Assembly: GCF_000739375.1 (NCBI RefSeq)
Contig: NZ_CP006704.1
Location: 62,001 to 126,000, forward strand
Length of the DNA: 64,000 nt
Direction: 5' to 3'
Origin: Comamonas testosteroni TK102
GTDB taxonomy: Bacteria; Pseudomonadota; Gammaproteobacteria; Burkholderiales; Burkholderiaceae_C
In this document: positions 8,669 to 17,704 of the stretch, piece after piece
Numbering within the stretch: the stretch's first letter is position 1
How the letters are laid out: every line of letters starts with the position of its first letter
The notes under the pieces: model-generated
The model's input: the letters and a program-made list of their open reading frames with translations, nothing else
The model's database searches: none
Told to the model about the DNA's origin: nothing
Translations under genes and position numbers: made by a program

Positions 8669-10096
8669 TCACCCAAACTTCACGTACTCGAAGTCCACGG
8701 GCTGGCGATTGATGCCCATGACGGGGGGCGCAATCCAGCCGGCGAACTTGCCCGGCTCCAGGCATGGCTTCATCAGCGATGCGACAAAGTTGCGGTCGTC
8801 GTCGCCGGCCAGCCACTCGCTCTTCCTGAGCAGCCATTCCTGCTCGCTCACGGGGCGGCCGTCGGGGCTGATGCGCACGCCTGCCAGCGCGCCGATCTGG
8901 CGGTTGAAGGCCTTGTGCGGCACCGTCAGGCGAAAGTCGATGCCGGCCTTTTCCATCACCTTGTTCCAGCGGCCTACACCGGCATTGCTGTCCTTGATGT
9001 AGTCGTCGCGCAGCACCTCGTTCAAGGCGTTGAGCATGGGCACTTCCTTCTCCTGCAATTTGCCGTCCACCACTTCCAGCACCTTGTAGTTCTGCTCGTG
9101 CAGCCTGTGGTCGTCCACGCGCTTGCCCTCTTCGTAGCGGCCCTTGAGGCCCGAGCTGTAGAAGGTGGCGGCATTGCTCGACTGGTCGGCGCCGAACAGG
9201 TCGATGGTCACGCTGTAGTGGAAGTTCAGATAGCGCTGGATCGTGGGCAGATCGATGACGCCCGCATTGCGCAGCTTGTTCACATCGTCGGTCTTGAGCT
9301 CGTTCATGACCTGGCAGGTGCGGGCCAGCACGCGCGAGACGCCGGACTCGCCGACGAACATGTGGTGCGCCTCTTCGGTCAGCATGAACTTGGTGGTGCG
9401 CGCCAGCGGATCGAAGGCCGACTCGGCAAGCGCTGCGAGCTGGAATTTTCCGTCTCTGTCGGTGAAGTAGGTGAACATGAAGAACGCCAGCCAGTCCGGC
9501 GTTTTTTCATTGAACGCGCCCAGAATGCGCGGGTTGTTCTCATCGCCGCTCTGGCGCTCCAGCAGGGCCTCGGCCTCCTCGCGTCCGTCACGCCCGAAAT
9601 GCTTGTGCAGCAGGTAGACCATGGCCCAGAGATGGCGGCCTTCTTCCACATTGACCTGGAACAGATTGCGCAGGTCGTACATGGACGGCGCGGTCAGGCC
9701 CAGGTGGCGCTGCTGCTCCACCGACGCGGGCTCGGTATCGCCTTGCGTGACGATGATGCGACGCAGGTTCGCGCGGTGCTCGCCGGGTACGTCCTGCCAG
9801 GCTTTCTCGCCCTTGTGATCGCCAAAATGAATGCTGCGTTCCTGATCCGCCGGGTTCAGGAAGATGCCCCAGCGGTAGTCACGCATCTTGACGTAGCCGA
9901 ACTGCGCCCAGCCCTGCGGATCCACGCTCACCGCAGTACGCAGATAGACATCGTGGTTGGTCGATCCTTCGGGGCCCACATCGTCCCACCAGCGGATGAA
10001 GCTGGGCTGCCAGCTCTCCAGCGCACGCTGCAGCGTGCGGTCACCGCTGAGGTCCACGTTGTTGGGAATCTTCTGGCTGTAGTCGATGCTGCTCAT
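8669..10096 (-). CDS. boxB: BoxB, diiron oxygenase component of benzoyl-CoA 2,3-epoxidase
   Basis: BoxB inserts one oxygen atom into benzoyl-CoA to give the 2,3-epoxide. The 475-residue protein has the expected length and candidate di-iron ligands at Glu122, Glu152/His155 (EEGRH), Asp213 and Glu242/His245 (EEAHH), the carboxylate/His spacing of class I diiron proteins. The start at 10096 follows AGGAGACTCCCC. It sits between boxC and boxA on the minus strand, with repeat copies on both sides. The substrate is a CoA thioester, so the enzyme is cytoplasmic and depends on BclA, encoded about 35 kb away. Confidence 0.96.
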   Translation of the reverse strand: MSSIDYSQKIPNNVDLSGDRTLQRALESWQPSFIRWWDDVGPEGSTNHDVYLRTAVSVDPQGWAQFGYVKMRDYRWGIFLNPADQERSIHFGDHKGEKAWQDVPGEHRANLRRIIVTQGDTEPASVEQQRHLGLTAPSMYDLRNLFQVNVEEGRHLWAMVYLLHKHFGRDGREEAEALLERQSGDENNPRILGAFNEKTPDWLAFFMFTYFTDRDGKFQLAALAESAFDPLARTTKFMLTEEAHHMFVGESGVSRVLARTCQVMNELKTDDVNKLRNAGVIDLPTIQRYLNFHYSVTIDLFGADQSSNAATFYSSGLKGRYEEGKRVDDHRLHEQNYKVLEVVDGKLQEKEVPMLNALNEVLRDDYIKDSNAGVGRWNKVMEKAGIDFRLTVPHKAFNRQIGALAGVRISPDGRPVSEQEWLLRKSEWLAGDDDRNFVASLMKPCLEPGKFAGWIAPPVMGINRQPVDFEYVKFG

Positions 10097-10146
10097 GGGG
10101 AGTCTCCTGTGATGTTTTGCCGATTCATGAAGCCGTGTGGTCGCTG

Positions 10147-10264
10147 CGAAACTGGCGCAGCCCAGGCGGGTAACGCCGAGCAAGGGCCGCCCCGCTGCGA
10201 GGGCGTTGTCCCCCTCCGGCACGCAGTGCCAGAGAGGGGGAAGCGGCGTAGCCGCTCAGGGGGA
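10147..10264 (-). repeat. GC-rich post-stop repeat, copy R2 (full length)
   Basis: On the minus strand this begins CCCCCTGAGCGGCTACGCCG shortly after the boxC stop, runs through a strong stem (CCCCCTCTCTGGCAC pairing with GTGCCGGAGGGGG), then GCAGCGGGGCGGCCCTTGCT, and ends near CTGCGCCAGTTTCGCAG. It fills most of the gap between boxC and boxB and is the best-preserved full copy. Confidence 0.8.
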
Positions 10265-10270
10265 GTTTCC

Positions 10271-11929
10271 TCATACCCTGTTGAAATCGAAGCCGGCTTT
10301 CTGTCCGGTGCCGTAGAGCTTCAGCGCCCCTTTTTCGCCCACCGCGTTGGGGCGGTTGAAGATCCAGTTCTGCCACGCCGACAGACGCCCGAAGATGCGC
10401 GTGACCATGTTTTCCTGGCTGGCGAAACGCAGATTGGCTTCGAGGCCCGTCAGCGCGTCGGGCGACATCGCGGCACGCTCTTCCATGGCGATGCGGATCT
10501 CGTCTTCCCAGTCGATATCGTCAAGCGCGGCGGTGACCAGTCCCAGCTGTTGCGCGGCATCGCCGTTGAGCGGCTTTCCCACGGCAGCGCGCGCGGCCTC
10601 AAGCGGCCCGGACTCCTCATAGAAGCGGCGCTGCAGACGGCTTTGATCGTTGACCAGCGGCAGCAGGCCGAAGTTGAAGGCATCGAGCTCGATGACCGGC
10701 TCGCGCTCGGGTTCGTCGGGCAGCACCAGCATGTAGGCGCGATCGGCGCAGAAGACCAGCTCGGCCAGCATGCCGACAAAGCAGGAGCCGGGCTCGATCA
10801 AGGCGAACAGCGACCGCGACGACACATCGAGGCGTGCAAAGGTACGGCGCAGCAGGCCTGTGGTTTGCTGCACCAGCCAGTGATCGCGGTGCGTCACCAG
10901 GGTCTGGCCCGCCGCCAGCACGGCGCGCGCATCGCCCTCGGTCTTGAGAATCCAGGTGCCCACATCGAGCTCGTTGGTGCGCAGATGCAGGATGGCGTCG
11001 TCGAGCTCGCGGCCCATGGCCAGCGGCCACCAGGCGGCGCCTGCGCTTTCTATGGCTTCAGGGCTGGCGGGCTGTTCGCCACGGGGGGCCTTGACCGTGA
11101 TGGTGGCACTGCGCTTGCTGCGATCGATCTGCACGCTGACGTGGCGATAGTGCAGGCCGTCCGGGCTTTGCTCGCGCTGCAGCCTGGCGAGCTGTACGCC
11201 CTGGGCGGAAGCCGGGCGCGGGCTGCTCTCACCCAGTGCTGCGGCACGTTGCTGCACCACCTCGGAAAACTGCGCGGGCTTGGCGATCGCATCCACCAGT
11301 CGCCAGTCCACGGCACGCTGGCCGCGCACGCCTTCCACGCTGGTACAGAAGATGTCGGCCAGGTCGTGGCGCACATGGCGCTTGTCGGTCACGCGCGTCA
11401 GCCCGCCCGTGCCGGGCAGCACGCCCAGCAGAGGGACCTCGGGCAGCGATACGGAGGAAGATCGGTCGTCGATCAGCACGATGTCGTCGCAGGCCAGAGC
11501 CAGCTCGTAGCCGCCGCCTGCGCAGGCGCCGTTGATGGCGGCGACGAACTTGAGTCCGTCGTGCCGGGAGCTGTCCTCCATGCCGTTGCGCGTCTCGTTG
11601 GTGAACTTGCAGAAGTTCACCTTCCAGGCGTGGGACGAGACGCCGAGCATGAAGATATTCGCGCCCGAGCAGAAGATGCGTTCCTTGCCGCTGGTGACGA
11701 TGACGGAGCGCACCTGCGGGTGTTCGAAGCGGATGCGGTTGAGCGCATCGTGCAGTTCCACGTCCACGCCCAGGTCATAGCTGTTGAGCTTGAGCTTGTA
11801 GCCGGGGCGTATGCCGCCGTCCTCGGCAATGTCCAGCTTGAGCCGGGCGATATTGCCATCCACTTCAAGCGACCAGTGCCGGTACTGGCTGGGGTCGGTG
11901 CGGTAATCGACAACGGTTTGCTGCTGCAT
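10271..11929 (-). CDS. boxC: BoxC, 2,3-epoxybenzoyl-CoA dihydrolase
   Basis: BoxC hydrolytically opens 2,3-epoxybenzoyl-CoA to 3,4-dehydroadipyl-CoA semialdehyde and formate. At 552 residues it has the long two-lobed crotonase form of BoxC. The oxyanion-hole region is visible in SGKERIFCSGANIFMLG (about residue 85) and the second loop in NGACAGGGYELALACDDI. The ATG at 11929 follows AGGAGCCGAGC. It is the first gene of boxCBA; the promoter region upstream holds two copies of the proposed BoxR operator. No truncation is seen. Confidence 0.95.
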   Translation of the reverse strand: MQQQTVVDYRTDPSQYRHWSLEVDGNIARLKLDIAEDGGIRPGYKLKLNSYDLGVDVELHDALNRIRFEHPQVRSVIVTSGKERIFCSGANIFMLGVSSHAWKVNFCKFTNETRNGMEDSSRHDGLKFVAAINGACAGGGYELALACDDIVLIDDRSSSVSLPEVPLLGVLPGTGGLTRVTDKRHVRHDLADIFCTSVEGVRGQRAVDWRLVDAIAKPAQFSEVVQQRAAALGESSPRPASAQGVQLARLQREQSPDGLHYRHVSVQIDRSKRSATITVKAPRGEQPASPEAIESAGAAWWPLAMGRELDDAILHLRTNELDVGTWILKTEGDARAVLAAGQTLVTHRDHWLVQQTTGLLRRTFARLDVSSRSLFALIEPGSCFVGMLAELVFCADRAYMLVLPDEPEREPVIELDAFNFGLLPLVNDQSRLQRRFYEESGPLEAARAAVGKPLNGDAAQQLGLVTAALDDIDWEDEIRIAMEERAAMSPDALTGLEANLRFASQENMVTRIFGRLSAWQNWIFNRPNAVGEKGALKLYGTGQKAGFDFNRV

Positions 11930-12233
11930 GCTCGGCTCCTGCTGAGATGAAAAATAGTGCAGTTATTGACTGGGTTTAGGCACAATTATGCAGATCGCGC
12001 AAAAAAATGCACGCTGTTTTAGGCACTATGTTGCATGTTTTGCGCTAACTAAGGGAAATCCTTAGCGGTTCGCTCATCGCAGCATGGCGCTGAAATTCAG
12101 CTCTTTTTGTCGACAGGCCTTTTCAAATAAAAGGATTGAAGCTATCAATTGGAGAGCGAGTGGGTCAGAAGCCGCTGATCTGCAAACCCAGCACCGGCGC
12201 GGGGTGATGGGCTGCTTGCAAAATGGCTTCACC
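11930..12233. other. 304-bp divergent control region, boxC / threonine dehydratase
   Basis: This AT-richer gap holds the boxC promoter with its paired TGCA-N6-TGC elements on the left. On the right, 12084-12233 is an open frame leading into the threonine dehydratase, but it has no family similarity and contains an AT-rich stretch (AAAGGATTGAAGCTATCAAT), so I treat it as leader. I see no RNA gene here. Confidence 0.5.
11979..12035 (-). promoter_or_regulatory. Two proposed BoxR operator repeats at the boxC promoter
   Basis: On the minus strand two elements TGCATAATTGTGCC (11992-11979) and TGCAACATAGTGCC (12035-12022) lie 43 bp apart, about four helical turns. Both fit TGCA-N6-TGC, and both are followed by the same TAAA. 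The downstream element overlaps a possible -10 hexamer (CATAAT). The direct-repeat form TGCA-N6-TGCA is the operator type known for BzdR/BoxR regulators of benzoyl-CoA pathways. Matching elements occur at the boxD/boxR promoter, 35 kb away. Binding is inference. Confidence 0.6.
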
Positions 12234-13433
12234 ATGCTGACCTTTGCAGATATCCAAGCCGCCGCTGCGCGCCTGAATGGCGCCGTCCTTCAAACTCCTT
12301 TTGTGGAATCACGCACGCTCTCGCAGATCACGGGGGCGCAGGTCTATCTCAAGTTCGAGAACCTGCAGTTCACGGCATCCTTCAAGGAGCGTGGCGCGCT
12401 GAACAAGCTGCTCATGCTCAGCGATGCCGAGCGCGCACGCGGCGTGGTCGCCATGAGTGCGGGCAACCACGCCCAGGGCGTGGCCTATCACGCGCAACGT
12501 CTGGGCCTGCGTGCCGTCATCGTCATGCCTCGCTTCACGCCTGGCGTGAAGGTGGAGCGCACGCGCGGCTTCGGTGCCGAGGTGGTGCTGCATGGCGATA
12601 CCCTGGCCGAGGCGCGTGCCCATGCCTATCAGCTGGCGCAGGAGCAGCAGCTGACCTTTGTCCATCCCTATGACGACGAGGCGATCGCCGCCGGCCAGGG
12701 CACGCTGGCGCTGGAGATTTTGCAGGCCCAGCCCGATCTGGATGTGCTGGTCATTGCCATTGGCGGTGGAGGCCTGATTGCGGGCATTGCCACGGCGGCC
12801 AAGGCCATCAAGCCCGAGATCGAAATCGTGGGCGTGCAAACTCAGCGCTTTCCTTCCATGGTCAACGCGCTGCGCCACACCGATCTGCCCATGGGTACAT
12901 CGACGATTGCCGAGGGCATTGCCGTGACCCAGCCCGGCGTCATCACCCAGGAGGTGGTGCAGCGCTGCGTGGATGACTTGCTGCTGGTGGACGAAGGGGA
13001 TATCGAGCAGGCCGTGCTCATGCTGCTGGAGATCGAGAAGACGCTGGTCGAAGGCGCGGGTGCGGCAGGCCTGGCGGCGCTGCTGCGCAATCCTGAGCGT
13101 TTCAAGGGCAAGAAGGTGGGGCTGGTGCTGTCGGGCGGCAATATCGATCCGCTGTTGCTGGCCGCCATCATCGAGCGCGGCATGGTGCGCTCCGGCCGTC
13201 TGGCGCGCATCCGCGTCAGCGCGCGCGACGTGCCCGGCGTGCTGGCTCAGATCACGGCCACCGTGGCCGGTGCCGGTGCCAATATCGAGGAAGTGCACCA
13301 TCAGCGTGCCTTCACCATGTTGGCCGCACAGAACGTTGAAATCGAATTTGTGCTGCAGACCCGCAACCAGCCCCATGTGGAGCAGGTGCTGATGGCTTTG
13401 CGGGCCGCAGGCATGGAGGCCGCCCTGGTGTGA
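12234..13433 (+). CDS. Threonine ammonia-lyase (threonine dehydratase) with ACT domain
   Basis: This PLP enzyme deaminates L-threonine to 2-oxobutyrate, feeding isoleucine synthesis or catabolism. The 399-residue protein has the PLP lysine at Lys51 (ASFKERGA), the glycine-rich phosphate loop GGGGLIAG, and a C-terminal ACT regulatory domain from about residue 325 (RIRVSARDVPGVLAQI). This single-ACT layout and length match the short form common in Burkholderiales rather than the 500-residue biosynthetic IlvA with two ACT-like domains. The start is placed at the ATG before LTFADIQAAAARL. It is divergent from boxC and convergent with the slipin gene. Confidence 0.9.
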   Translation: MLTFADIQAAAARLNGAVLQTPFVESRTLSQITGAQVYLKFENLQFTASFKERGALNKLLMLSDAERARGVVAMSAGNHAQGVAYHAQRLGLRAVIVMPRFTPGVKVERTRGFGAEVVLHGDTLAEARAHAYQLAQEQQLTFVHPYDDEAIAAGQGTLALEILQAQPDLDVLVIAIGGGGLIAGIATAAKAIKPEIEIVGVQTQRFPSMVNALRHTDLPMGTSTIAEGIAVTQPGVITQEVVQRCVDDLLLVDEGDIEQAVLMLLEIEKTLVEGAGAAGLAALLRNPERFKGKKVGLVLSGGNIDPLLLAAIIERGMVRSGRLARIRVSARDVPGVLAQITATVAGAGANIEEVHHQRAFTMLAAQNVEIEFVLQTRNQPHVEQVLMALRAAGMEAALV

Positions 13434-13454
13434 AGGTGGGGCCGGCGGCGGGGT

Positions 13455-14225
13455 TCAGGCCGGCAAGGATGCTGCTTTCTTCATGAGCGGCGCCACCAGA
13501 TCCATGGGCAAGGGAAATACCACGGTCGTGTTCTTGTCTGCGCCGATCACGGTCAGCGTCTCCAGATAGCGCAGCAAGATGGCCTGAGGCTCCTGCGCCA
13601 GCACCTTGGCTGCCTGGAACAGTTTTTCAGAGGCCTGCAATTCACCCTCGGCATGAATCACCTTGGCGCGGCGTTCGCGCTCGGCCTCGGCCTGGCGCGC
13701 GATCGCCCGGATCATGGATTCGGTCAGATCGACCTGCTTGATCTCCACGTTCGAGACCTTGATGCCCCAGGTGTCGGTTTGCGCATCCAGCGCCTGCTGG
13801 ATGTCCAGGTTCAGCGATTCGCGCTCTGCCAGCATTTCGTCGAGCTGATGCTTGCCCAGTACGGAGCGCAGCATGGTTTGCGCGAGCTGGCTGGTCGCTT
13901 CCAGATAGTTGACCACCTGGATCACCGCCTTTTCCGCATCCACCACGCGCAGATAGATCACGGCATTGACCTTGACCGAGACGTTGTCGCGCGAGATCAC
14001 ATCCTGCGCCGGGACCTCCAGGACCACGGTGCGCAGATCCACCCGTACCACCTGCTGAATGGCGGGAATGATGAAGATCAGTCCCGGCCCCTTGACCTTC
14101 CAGAAGCGCCCCAGCGTGAAGACCACGCCGCGCTCATACTCGCGAAAAATCCGGATCGACGCCGTCCCCAGGCCAATCACCAGCATCAGCAGGATCAGCC
14201 AGAACAAGAAAGAAGCGCTAACCAT
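13455..14225 (-). CDS. Slipin (SPFH/stomatin family membrane protein)
   Basis: The 256-residue protein has one N-terminal membrane helix (residues about 4-22), then the SPFH domain beginning [16 protein letters not shown], and a C-terminal coiled coil rich in Ala, Glu and Arg ([19 protein letters not shown]). Slipins oligomerise in membrane microdomains and are usually encoded with an NfeD protease-like partner; none is adjacent here. I set the start at 14225, which keeps AAAGG about nine bases upstream; an ATG at 14234 is possible. Role inferred as membrane organisation. Confidence 0.9.
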   Translation of the reverse strand: MVSASFLFWLILLMLVIGLGTASIRIFREYERGVVFTLGRFWKVKGPGLIFIIPAIQQVVRVDLRTVVLEVPAQDVISRDNVSVKVNAVIYLRVVDAEKAVIQVVNYLEATSQLAQTMLRSVLGKHQLDEMLAERESLNLDIQQALDAQTDTWGIKVSNVEIKQVDLTESMIRAIARQAEAERERRAKVIHAEGELQASEKLFQAAKVLAQEPQAILLRYLETLTVIGADKNTTVVFPLPMDLVAPLMKKAASLPA

Positions 14226-14529
14226 AGAAGCCATCCTTTCAGCGAGGAACTTCGGCGCTGCGATCTGACGCGAAACGGTGCACATCGATTTCGCAATCGG
14301 CGCCGGGTCGTCCGCAAGCCCAGCATATGCTGTTGCACTCCGGGTGCGAACGTATCTGCGCATGGTCGACATCGAAGAAGTGCTGTTCGCCATTGGCGGC
14401 GCATGAGAGGCGGGTCTGAGGGCCAAGAGCTGCTATGGCTTTCCCTGAGCCATGTCGCCAGGGCTGTGCCTAGAATGGCCGCAGAGCTTGCTTGTTTCAC
14501 CGCCTGCTTTCAGGAGGAGCATTGATCAC
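14226..14529. other. 304-bp gap between slipin and small membrane protein genes
   Basis: This divergent gap holds no gene that I can support. Open frames on both strands are short, without recognisable domains or ribosome sites. It probably contains the promoters of the slipin gene (minus) and the 45-residue peptide gene (plus); an AGGAGGAG ribosome site for the latter begins at 14512. Confidence 0.5.
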
Positions 14530-14667
14530 ATGTCAGATGATTCCGCTGTGAACCACGAGGCACAGGATGCGGCCGAAGCCGTTGTGCCCTATATTCCCAT
14601 CATCATTCCCGCCGCTGGCGCCGTGATGATGTTCCTGCTGGCCTTTATCGCCGTGAACATGGCCTAG
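14530..14667 (+). CDS. 45-residue single-span membrane peptide
   Basis: A short reading frame of 45 codons starts at ATG 14530 behind AGGAGGAG (an in-frame ATT gives slightly better spacing) and ends TAG at 14667. The peptide has an acidic N-terminus (SDDSAVNHEAQDAAEAV) followed by a hydrophobic helix of about 25 residues (VPYIPIIIPAAGAVMMF, LLAFIAVNMA). A strong rho-independent terminator begins 22 bp after the stop. Ribosome site, codon use and its own terminator argue for a real gene. I do not recognise the family; a small inner-membrane regulator or subunit is possible. Confidence 0.6.
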   Translation: MSDDSAVNHEAQDAAEAVVPYIPIIIPAAGAVMMFLLAFIAVNMA

Positions 14668-14689
14668 GCATTCCAACCTTCTCGAGCCC

Positions 14690-14712
14690 AACCCCGCGAC
14701 GCGGGGTTTTTT
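14690..14712 (+). terminator. Rho-independent terminator
   Basis: The stem AACCCCGC / GCGGGGTT with loop GAC is followed by a run of T. It closes the 45-residue peptide gene and isolates the pckG promoter downstream. Confidence 0.85.
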
Positions 14713-14789
14713 TACGTCTGTGCAGGGTACGAATGAATGTCGAATGCATATTTTGATGCGCAGAATGCATAGATATTGCCAGTGATTTG

Positions 14790-14818
14790 CTGACAAATTC
14801 AAGGCTCCTACCTAAAAT
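14790..14818 (+). promoter_or_regulatory. Sigma-70-type promoter of pckG
   Basis: CTGACA (14790-14795) and TAAAAT (14813-14818) are separated by 17 bp. Transcription would start near 14825, giving a leader of about 163 nt that contains the inverted repeat at 14923-14960. The placement between an upstream terminator and pckG supports it. Confidence 0.6.
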
Positions 14819-14922
14819 CGATCTCCCGCTGCTATTCAAAACAAGGTTGTTTTGACTATTCCAGACGGATTTCAGGCGCCAACAAGCGCTAGGGAAAGCA
14901 AGCGAGACACCTTCAAAAGCCT

Positions 14923-14960
14923 TTTTTCAAAGACGCAGCCGAGGATGCTTCTTTGAAAAA
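14923..14960 (+). promoter_or_regulatory. Long inverted repeat in the pckG leader
   Basis: The arms TTTTTCAAAGA (14923-14933) and TCTTTGAAAAA (14950-14960) are a perfect 11-bp inverted repeat around a 16-nt loop which can itself pair through GCA/TGC. It ends 27 nt before the pckG ATG. In RNA it would be an A/U-rich stem near the ribosome site, and it lacks a strong GC core, so it is more like a regulatory or stabilising stem than a terminator. Confidence 0.5.
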
Positions 14961-14987
14961 TTGGTTTTTAATTGAAGGACTTCCCCC

Positions 14988-16844
14988 ATGAACGCCGCTG
15001 TGCAAAGCCTGAACATCCAGGCTCCCGATTACGTCAAGAACCCCAAGCTCATTGCCTGGGTCGCCGAAATGGCTGCGCTGTGCAAGCCCGCCCAGATCCA
15101 TTGGTGCGACGGCTCGCAAGCCGAATATGACGCGCTGTGCCAGCAACTGGTGGATGCCGGTACCTTCAAGCCCCTGGCCAAGCGCCCCGGCTCCTTCCTG
15201 GCCTGGACCGATCCTTCGGACGTGGCCCGCGTGGAAGACCGCACCTATATCTGTTCCGCCAAGAAGGAAGACGCAGGTCCCACCAACAACTGGATGGACC
15301 CTGCCGAGATGCGCGCCACGCTGAACCCTCTGTTCGACGGCTGCATGGCTGGCCGCACCATGTACGTGGTGCCCTTCTCCATGGGCCCGCTGGGTTCGCC
15401 CATCGCCCACGTGGGCATCGAGTTGTCCGACAGCCCCTATGTGGCCGTCAACATGAAGATCATGACCCGCATGGGCAAGGCCGTGTATGACGTGATCGGC
15501 ACCAGCGGCGAGTTCGTGCCCTGCGTGCACACCATCGGCGCACCTCTGGCCGCAGGCCAGAAGGACGAGACCACCTGGCCTTGCAGCAAGACCAAGTACA
15601 TCGTTCACTATCCCGAAACCCGCGAAATCTGGTCCTACGGCTCGGGCTACGGCGGCAATGCGCTGCTGGGCAAGAAGTGCTTTGCGCTGCGCATCGCCTC
15701 CACCATGGGCCGCGATCAGGGCTGGCTGGCCGAGCACATGCTGATCCTGGGCGTCACCAACCCCGAAGGCAAGAAGTACCACGTGGCTGCCGCCTTCCCC
15801 TCGGCCTGCGGCAAGACCAATTTCTCCATGCTGGTGCCCCCCAAGGCCTTCGACGGCTGGAAGGTCACGACCATCGGCGACGACATCGCCTGGATCAAGC
15901 CCCAGGCCGACGGCTCGCTGCGCGCCATCAACCCCGAAGCCGGTTACTTCGGCGTGGCTCCCGGCACCAATATGCTGACCAACCCGAACTGCATGTTGAG
16001 CCTGGACAAGAACGTGATCTTCACCAATGTGGCCCTGACCGATGACGGCGACGTGTGGTGGGAAGGCATGGAAAAGGACCAGGGCAAGCTGCCCGATCAC
16101 CTGATCGACTGGCAAGGCAAGGACTGGACGCCCCAGATCGCCAAGGAAACCGGCGCCAAGGCCGCTCACCCCAATGCCCGCTTCACCGTGGCTGCCACCA
16201 ACAACCCCGCGCTGGATGAAGCCTGGGACGATCCTGCCGGCGTGAAGATCGATGCCATCATCTTCGGCGGTCGCCGCTCCACCACCGTGCCTCTGGTGAC
16301 CGAAGCCCGTGACTGGACCGAAGGCGTGTACATGGCTGCGACCATGGGCTCCGAGACCACCGCCGCCGCCTTTGGCGCACAAGGCGTGGTGCGCCGCGAC
16401 CCCTTCGCCATGCTGCCTTTTGCCGGCTACAACATGAGCGACTATTTCCAGCACTGGCTGGACCTGGGCGCCAAGATCGAAGGCCAGGGCGCAACCCTGC
16501 CCAAGATCTTCACCACCAACTGGTTCCGCAAGAACGCCGAAGGCAAGTTCGTCTGGCCCGGCTACGGTGAAAACATGCGCGTGCTGAAGTGGATGATCGA
16601 CCGTCTGGAAGGCCAGGCCCAAGGTCAGGAAACCGCCTTCGGTATTGCGCCCCAGTACGCTGAAATCAACTGGAGCGGCCTGGACTTCGACGCCGCCCAG
16701 TTCGACAGCGTGACCAATATCGACAAGGCCGCCTGGGCCGAGGAAATGAAGCTGCATGGCGAGCATTTCGACAAGCTGGCTTACAACCTGCCCAAGGCCA
16801 TGCTGGACACCAAGGCTGAGCTGGAAAAGCGCTTGAGCGCTTGA
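14988..16844 (+). CDS. pckG: Phosphoenolpyruvate carboxykinase (GTP)
   Basis: It interconverts oxaloacetate + GTP with PEP + CO2 + GDP, the entry to gluconeogenesis from TCA intermediates and therefore from benzoate or acetate carbon. The 618-residue protein has the GTP-type length and the P-loop [12 protein letters not shown] (residues 270-281) including the reactive Cys274, plus [12 protein letters not shown] and the C-terminal [20 protein letters not shown] region. Codon use is strongly biased to GC-ending codons, suggesting high expression. It is monocistronic: promoter at 14790 and terminator at 16984. Confidence 0.97.
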   Translation: MNAAVQSLNIQAPDYVKNPKLIAWVAEMAALCKPAQIHWCDGSQAEYDALCQQLVDAGTFKPLAKRPGSFLAWTDPSDVARVEDRTYICSAKKEDAGPTNNWMDPAEMRATLNPLFDGCMAGRTMYVVPFSMGPLGSPIAHVGIELSDSPYVAVNMKIMTRMGKAVYDVIGTSGEFVPCVHTIGAPLAAGQKDETTWPCSKTKYIVHYPETREIWSYGSGYGGNALLGKKCFALRIASTMGRDQGWLAEHMLILGVTNPEGKKYHVAAAFPSACGKTNFSMLVPPKAFDGWKVTTIGDDIAWIKPQADGSLRAINPEAGYFGVAPGTNMLTNPNCMLSLDKNVIFTNVALTDDGDVWWEGMEKDQGKLPDHLIDWQGKDWTPQIAKETGAKAAHPNARFTVAATNNPALDEAWDDPAGVKIDAIIFGGRRSTTVPLVTEARDWTEGVYMAATMGSETTAAAFGAQGVVRRDPFAMLPFAGYNMSDYFQHWLDLGAKIEGQGATLPKIFTTNWFRKNAEGKFVWPGYGENMRVLKWMIDRLEGQAQGQETAFGIAPQYAEINWSGLDFDAAQFDSVTNIDKAAWAEEMKLHGEHFDKLAYNLPKAMLDTKAELEKRLSA

Positions 16845-16848
16845 TTCT

Positions 16849-16966
16849 CCCCCTGAGCCGCTGCGCGGCTTCCCCCTAGCCGGGCGCCCCTCTCTCTGCG
16901 CGCTTCGCGCTATGGGAGGGGGACGACGCCAGCGCGGCGGGGCAGCCCTTGCGCGGTGTCCCTGAC
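16849..16966 (+). repeat. GC-rich post-stop repeat, copy R3
   Basis: Starting about five bases after the pckG stop, CCCCCTGAGCCGCTGCGCGG opens the element; a long stem follows (CGCCCCTCTCTCTGCGCGC with GGGAGGGGG), then GCGGCGGGGCAGCCCTTGCG and GGTGTCCCTG. It is on the plus strand, the sense of pckG, and lies before the terminator. Confidence 0.8.
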
Positions 16967-16983
16967 TGAGACTGTGCACATCA

Positions 16984-17019
16984 AAAAGCCCTGCTGAAAA
17001 AAATCAGCAGGGCTTTTTG
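16984..17019 (+). terminator. Rho-independent terminator of pckG
   Basis: AAAAAGCCCTGCTGA pairs with TCAGCAGGGCTTTTT around an A-rich loop and ends in T residues. It is nearly symmetrical and could also act on the other strand. Confidence 0.85.
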
Positions 17020-17099
17020 TTTGCTTTTATTTTTGTAGCTGTAAGCGCTTTCTGAATCTGGGATAGAGGCTTGTTTGACTCAAAAATCTGTTCCCCATG

Positions 17100-17132
17100 A
17101 AAAAAGCCGCAGCCTTGTGGGCAGCGGCTTTT
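17100..17132 (-). terminator. Rho-independent terminator for the 17153-17569 gene
   Basis: On the minus strand AAAAGCCGCTGCCC...GCGGCTTTTTT forms a stem with a T run, 20 bp beyond the stop of the membrane-protein gene. Confidence 0.75.
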
Positions 17133-17152
17133 CGGGGCAGCGGTCCGGGCGC

Positions 17153-17569
17153 TTAGCGGCTCTGGCGATCCATGGCACGGGCCAGATCGGCCATCAGGCG
17201 GGCATCTTGCAGCGCGGCGTTCCAGACGCGTTCATCGGCAGCGGCTTGCTGGCGGCTCTTGACCCAGGCGCGGTAGCCGGTACGCACCAGATTGATGGCG
17301 CGGCGGGCGGGCTGGGAGAAGAGGGCGATGCTGGCAAAGGCCATGGCCCACAGGACCATCCAGGCAGCCATCATATGACCGTCGCTCCAGGTCTCGGTGG
17401 CCTGGAAGACGCCGGCGGCCAGAGCGGCCAGCACCATCCAGTGCGATCGGGACTGGGATTGCGCTTCATGCTCGGCGGCAATGGCGGCCATGCGTTCGTC
17501 GCTGGCCTGATAGATACGCACCACACCAGGGTGCTCGACACAGTAGGAGTTGTAAATAAAGTTGCTCAT
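17153..17569 (-). CDS. Hypothetical two-span membrane protein
   Basis: This 138-residue protein has a polar N-terminus, two predicted membrane helices (about residues 44-60 and 68-86, around VLAALAAGVF and WMVLWAMAFASIALF) and a basic, helical C-terminal tail. A small loop rich in His/Asp (ETWSDGHM) links the helices. I do not recognise the family. It has its own terminator and lies divergent from a LysR gene. Confidence 0.6.
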   Translation of the reverse strand: MSNFIYNSYCVEHPGVVRIYQASDERMAAIAAEHEAQSQSRSHWMVLAALAAGVFQATETWSDGHMMAAWMVLWAMAFASIALFSQPARRAINLVRTGYRAWVKSRQQAAADERVWNAALQDARLMADLARAMDRQSR

Positions 17570-17704
17570 GGCAGTTAACCCTTTGACCCACGCTTTTGGC
17601 GAATTGCCCGGGGAATAGGTGTAACTATAGGGATTACCCTAGGTATGTTCAAATTTATATTTTGAATCTGTAGCATTCACAGCAGTGATGTATCGGGTGA
17701 TGCC

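Noticed and set aside
8600..11950. A very long plus-strand open frame (over 1,100 codons) opposite boxB and boxC
   Set aside because: It is the antisense shadow of strongly GC3-biased genes: composition is Ala/Arg/His/Gln-rich, there is no domain, and it would run through intergenic repeats R1 and R2.
14195..14500. A 101-codon minus-strand frame upstream of the slipin gene
   Set aside because: Arg/Ser/Leu-rich, overlaps the slipin start in another frame and has no ribosome site; treated as untranslated DNA.
14913..16979. A long minus-strand open frame opposite pckG
   Set aside because: Shadow of pckG codon bias; rich in Gly and His, no ribosome site, and it crosses the pckG leader and terminator.
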